From NCBI RefSeq assembly GCF_900637515.1, contig NZ_LR134375.1:502501-566500 (forward strand): a stretch of DNA of 64,000 nt, read 5' to 3'. A model generated the notes under the pieces. It did no database searches, was not told the origin of the DNA, and saw nothing but the letters and a program-made list of their open reading frames with translations. The translations under genes and the position numbers were made by a program. Shown in pieces: positions 61,882 through 64,000 of the stretch; position 1 is the stretch's first letter; every line of letters starts with the position of its first letter. Source of the DNA: Veillonella dispar. GTDB lineage: Bacteria > Bacillota > Negativicutes > Veillonellales > Veillonellaceae.

Positions 61882-61952
61882 ACGTACATAAGTTATAAAA
61901 ATACGCTAATAATGTATAAAATATACATATAGTGTATAAAGGAGATAGAGTA

Positions 61953-63137
61953 ATGAATACATTACAAGATTTGATCAAGAAATATGCCGCACAATATAAA
62001 GAACAAGTTGTAGAATGGCGTCGACATATTCATAGTCATCCAGAGTTATCTGGTGAAGAGCAAAATACGTCTTTATTTATTCAAAAGGTTCTCAACGAAC
62101 TAGGGATTCCTTTTGTAAATGATATTTCTGATTATGCGGTAATCGGCAAGATCGAAGGAGCTCATACAGGTCCTGTTATTGCATTGCGTGCCGATATAGA
62201 TGCATTACCCATTCATGAGGAAACAGGTTTACCATTTGCCTCCCAAAATAAAGGTGTTATGCACGCTTGTGGACACGATAGCCACATAGCGATTTTGCTT
62301 GGTGCAGCAGCCATTTTACAGTCTATTAAAGACCAATTGCATGGCACCGTAAAGCTCGTATTCCAGCCTTCCGAAGAGGAAGCATTATTCCCAGGTGCAC
62401 AAGGTATTGTAGATAGCGGCATTCTTGATGATGTAGATGAAATATATGGCCTTCATGTATGGCCACAATTACCGGTTGGTACGGTAGGTCTAAAAAAAGG
62501 TAATTTGATGGCTGCATCGGATCACTTCCTCGTCCATATTAAAGGGAAATCGACCCATGGAGCGGAGCCTCATAATGGGGTAGATGCCATCGTAGCAGCC
62601 GCAAACTGGATTGTAAACGTAGAATCTATTGTGGCTCGTGAAACGAATCCAATGGAAAATCTAGTATGTACCATCGGTGTTATCAAGGGGGGCGACAGAT
62701 ACAATGTAGGCTGTGGCGATGTATATCTAGAAGGTACTTGTCGTACTTATGAACCAGCAAAACGGGATTATATAGAACGACGTCTTGGTGAAAGTTTACA
62801 AGCTCTCGATATGTTATTAAAAACAGAGAGTACCTTAGATTATAAACGTGGTCATGGTGCTACTATCAATGATCCGGATGCCATCGATTATGCCACATCT
62901 ATTGTAGAGAAATATCTTGGGAAAGAAGCTGTAGTACATCCTGAATTTCCGTCCATGGCAGCAGAGGACTTCTCCGCGTATCTTCATAAAATAAAAGGTG
63001 CTTTCCTTTGGTTAGGTACTGGATTTGAAGGTAATCCGGCCTTGCATAATGAGGCTTTCACCATTGATGAAAGCATCCTAGAACCTGGTATAACAATGAT
63101 GTCTGCCATTGCCGCCGAATTTTTACAAGAAAAGTAG
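61953..63137 (+). CDS. M20-family amidohydrolase
   Basis: 394 residues from ATG 61953 (AAGGAGA upstream; an in-frame GTG at 61932 is less likely). Metal-site motifs: ALRADIDALPIHEETG (about 74-89), MHACGHDSHIAILLGAA (about 102-118), FQPSEEE (about 140-146), the swivelling-domain HGAEPHNGVDAI (about 200), and the C-terminal MAAEDFSAYL. It removes acyl or other groups from N-acyl amino acids or related amides; hippurate-hydrolase-like and N-acetyl-amino-acid activities share this sequence type. It lies 31 bases before argF, suggesting a link to arginine/ornithine metabolism. Confidence 0.92.
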   Translation: MNTLQDLIKKYAAQYKEQVVEWRRHIHSHPELSGEEQNTSLFIQKVLNELGIPFVNDISDYAVIGKIEGAHTGPVIALRADIDALPIHEETGLPFASQNKGVMHACGHDSHIAILLGAAAILQSIKDQLHGTVKLVFQPSEEEALFPGAQGIVDSGILDDVDEIYGLHVWPQLPVGTVGLKKGNLMAASDHFLVHIKGKSTHGAEPHNGVDAIVAAANWIVNVESIVARETNPMENLVCTIGVIKGGDRYNVGCGDVYLEGTCRTYEPAKRDYIERRLGESLQALDMLLKTESTLDYKRGHGATINDPDAIDYATSIVEKYLGKEAVVHPEFPSMAAEDFSAYLHKIKGAFLWLGTGFEGNPALHNEAFTIDESILEPGITMMSAIAAEFLQEK

Positions 63138-63168
63138 TTAAATAAGTAGTTTGAAATAAGAGGTTATC

Positions 63169-64000
63169 ATGAAGAGTTTACAATATACATCATTTAAAAC
63201 AATGCTTCAATACACACCAGAAGAAATTAAATACTTCTTGGACTTAGCAGCAAAATTAAAAGCCGATAAAAAAGCAGGCAAAGAAATCAAAACATTAGTA
63301 GGTAAAAACTTTGCATTAATTTTTGAAAAAGACTCTACACGGACGCGTTGTGCCTTTGAAGTAGGTGCTGCGGACCAAGGGGCTCATACAACATATCTTG
63401 GTCCTACAGGTTCCCAAATGAATAAAAAAGAATCCTTAAAAGATACAGCTCGTGTTCTAGGATCTATGTATGATGCCATCGAGTTTAGAGGTTTTGATCA
63501 AGCCGATGTAGATACACTCGCTGATTATTCTGGCGTACCTGTTTGGAATGGCCTTACCGATATGGATCATCCTACACAAACATTAGCGAATTTTTTGACG
63601 CTTCAAGAAAATATTGATAAACCATTGAATGAAATCTCCTATGCTTATGTAGGTCATGGTCAATCTAATATGTGTAATGCCTTAATGAGTGGCACCGCTA
63701 AAATGGGGATGGACTTTAGACTTATTGGTCCTAAACAATACTGGCCAGCCGGTCCATTCTATGAAGAATGTTTGAAAGTTGCGAAAGAAACAGGTGCTAC
63801 CATCACATGTACAGATAACGTAGCGGAAGGTGTTAAAGGCTTAGATGTAATCTATACAGGTGTATGGGTAACTATGGGTGATACATACGATATGTGGGAA
63901 GAACGTATCAATACGTTTAAACCATTCCAAGTTAACGCTGAAATGATGGCATTAACAGGTAATCCAAATACAAAATTCTGTCACTGCTTGCCAGCATTCC
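63169..64000 (+). CDS. argF: Ornithine carbamoyltransferase (3' end outside window)
   Basis: The first 277 residues are present; the rest lies beyond the window. The carbamoyl phosphate site S56-T-R-T-R60 is in [16 protein letters not shown], followed by HPTQTLAN (about 144), and the ornithine/citrulline motif FCHCLPAF at the very end. It makes citrulline from ornithine and carbamoyl phosphate, or runs in reverse in arginine catabolism. The start ATG 63169 follows AAGAGG. The gene follows the amidohydrolase gene closely, so the two may form a unit. Confidence 0.95.
   Translation, partial: MKSLQYTSFKTMLQYTPEEIKYFLDLAAKLKADKKAGKEIKTLVGKNFALIFEKDSTRTRCAFEVGAADQGAHTTYLGPTGSQMNKKESLKDTARVLGSMYDAIEFRGFDQADVDTLADYSGVPVWNGLTDMDHPTQTLANFLTLQENIDKPLNEISYAYVGHGQSNMCNALMSGTAKMGMDFRLIGPKQYWPAGPFYEECLKVAKETGATITCTDNVAEGVKGLDVIYTGVWVTMGDTYDMWEERINTFKPFQVNAEMMALTGNPNTKFCHCLPAF

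Overview
The window is most consistent with a Veillonella-like member of the Negativicutes. It has an AT-rich, Firmicutes-type gene set (strong AGGAGG ribosome binding sites, many intrinsic terminators, YlbF, DUF47/Pit, a short [FeFe] hydrogenase). It also carries diderm outer-membrane machinery: a TonB-dependent receptor with ExbB/ExbD/TonB, and a type V autotransporter. The assignment is inferred from gene content and protein style, not from a database search.

Layout. 1-1920: the 3' end of a 23S rRNA, a 5S rRNA, a gene-free spacer of about 1.1 kb with structured and G-poor stretches, then tRNA-Trp and tRNA-Arg. 1978-3342: a complete IS1249-like (IS256 superfamily) insertion sequence with 25-bp inverted repeats and an 8-bp target duplication. 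3413-4960: a small HTH/secreted-protein pair, a divergent cobalamin riboswitch with no recognisable gene behind it, and tRNA-Leu. 5140-12394: mfd, a MOP-family flippase, mazG, HU and a glycolipid glycosyltransferase. 12573-13290: a single-gene IS200 element. 13294-19337: an acidic hypothetical protein, an ABC-F ATPase, an [FeFe] hydrogenase and a DUF47/Pit phosphate transporter. 19633-25872: a small GAGRP-type protein, a siderophore/cobalamin-type ABC importer on the minus strand, and an ascorbate-type PTS cassette.

26097-36417 is the most interesting region. An AraC regulator sits beside a probable operon coding for a 1,694-residue outer-membrane protein, ExbB, ExbD, a Gly-rich TonB, a flavodoxin and a HutW/ChuW-type radical SAM enzyme. 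The set reads as anaerobic heme capture, energised import, and ring opening with flavodoxin-supplied electrons. The receptor looks like a complete TonB-dependent transporter fused to a second, porin-like beta-barrel. Both the regulator and the receptor have a 7-1-7 Fur-type palindrome at their promoters.

36634-46831: a PfkB kinase, a TrkH/TrkA potassium uptake pair, a three-gene block (22-residue repeat protein, MoxR ATPase, DUF2201-VWA protein), a UPF0173 hydrolase, moaC, trmL, ylbF and murB. 47134-64000: typA, a DUF4198 periplasmic protein, an autotransporter, a flavin reductase, a low-molecular-weight tyrosine phosphatase, tRNA-Arg, a methyltransferase/YgbA-like pair, a thioredoxin-fold protein, ilvB-ilvN, a beta-carbonic anhydrase behind a possible attenuator, a metallophosphoesterase, an M20 amidohydrolase, and an ornithine carbamoyltransferase cut by the window edge.
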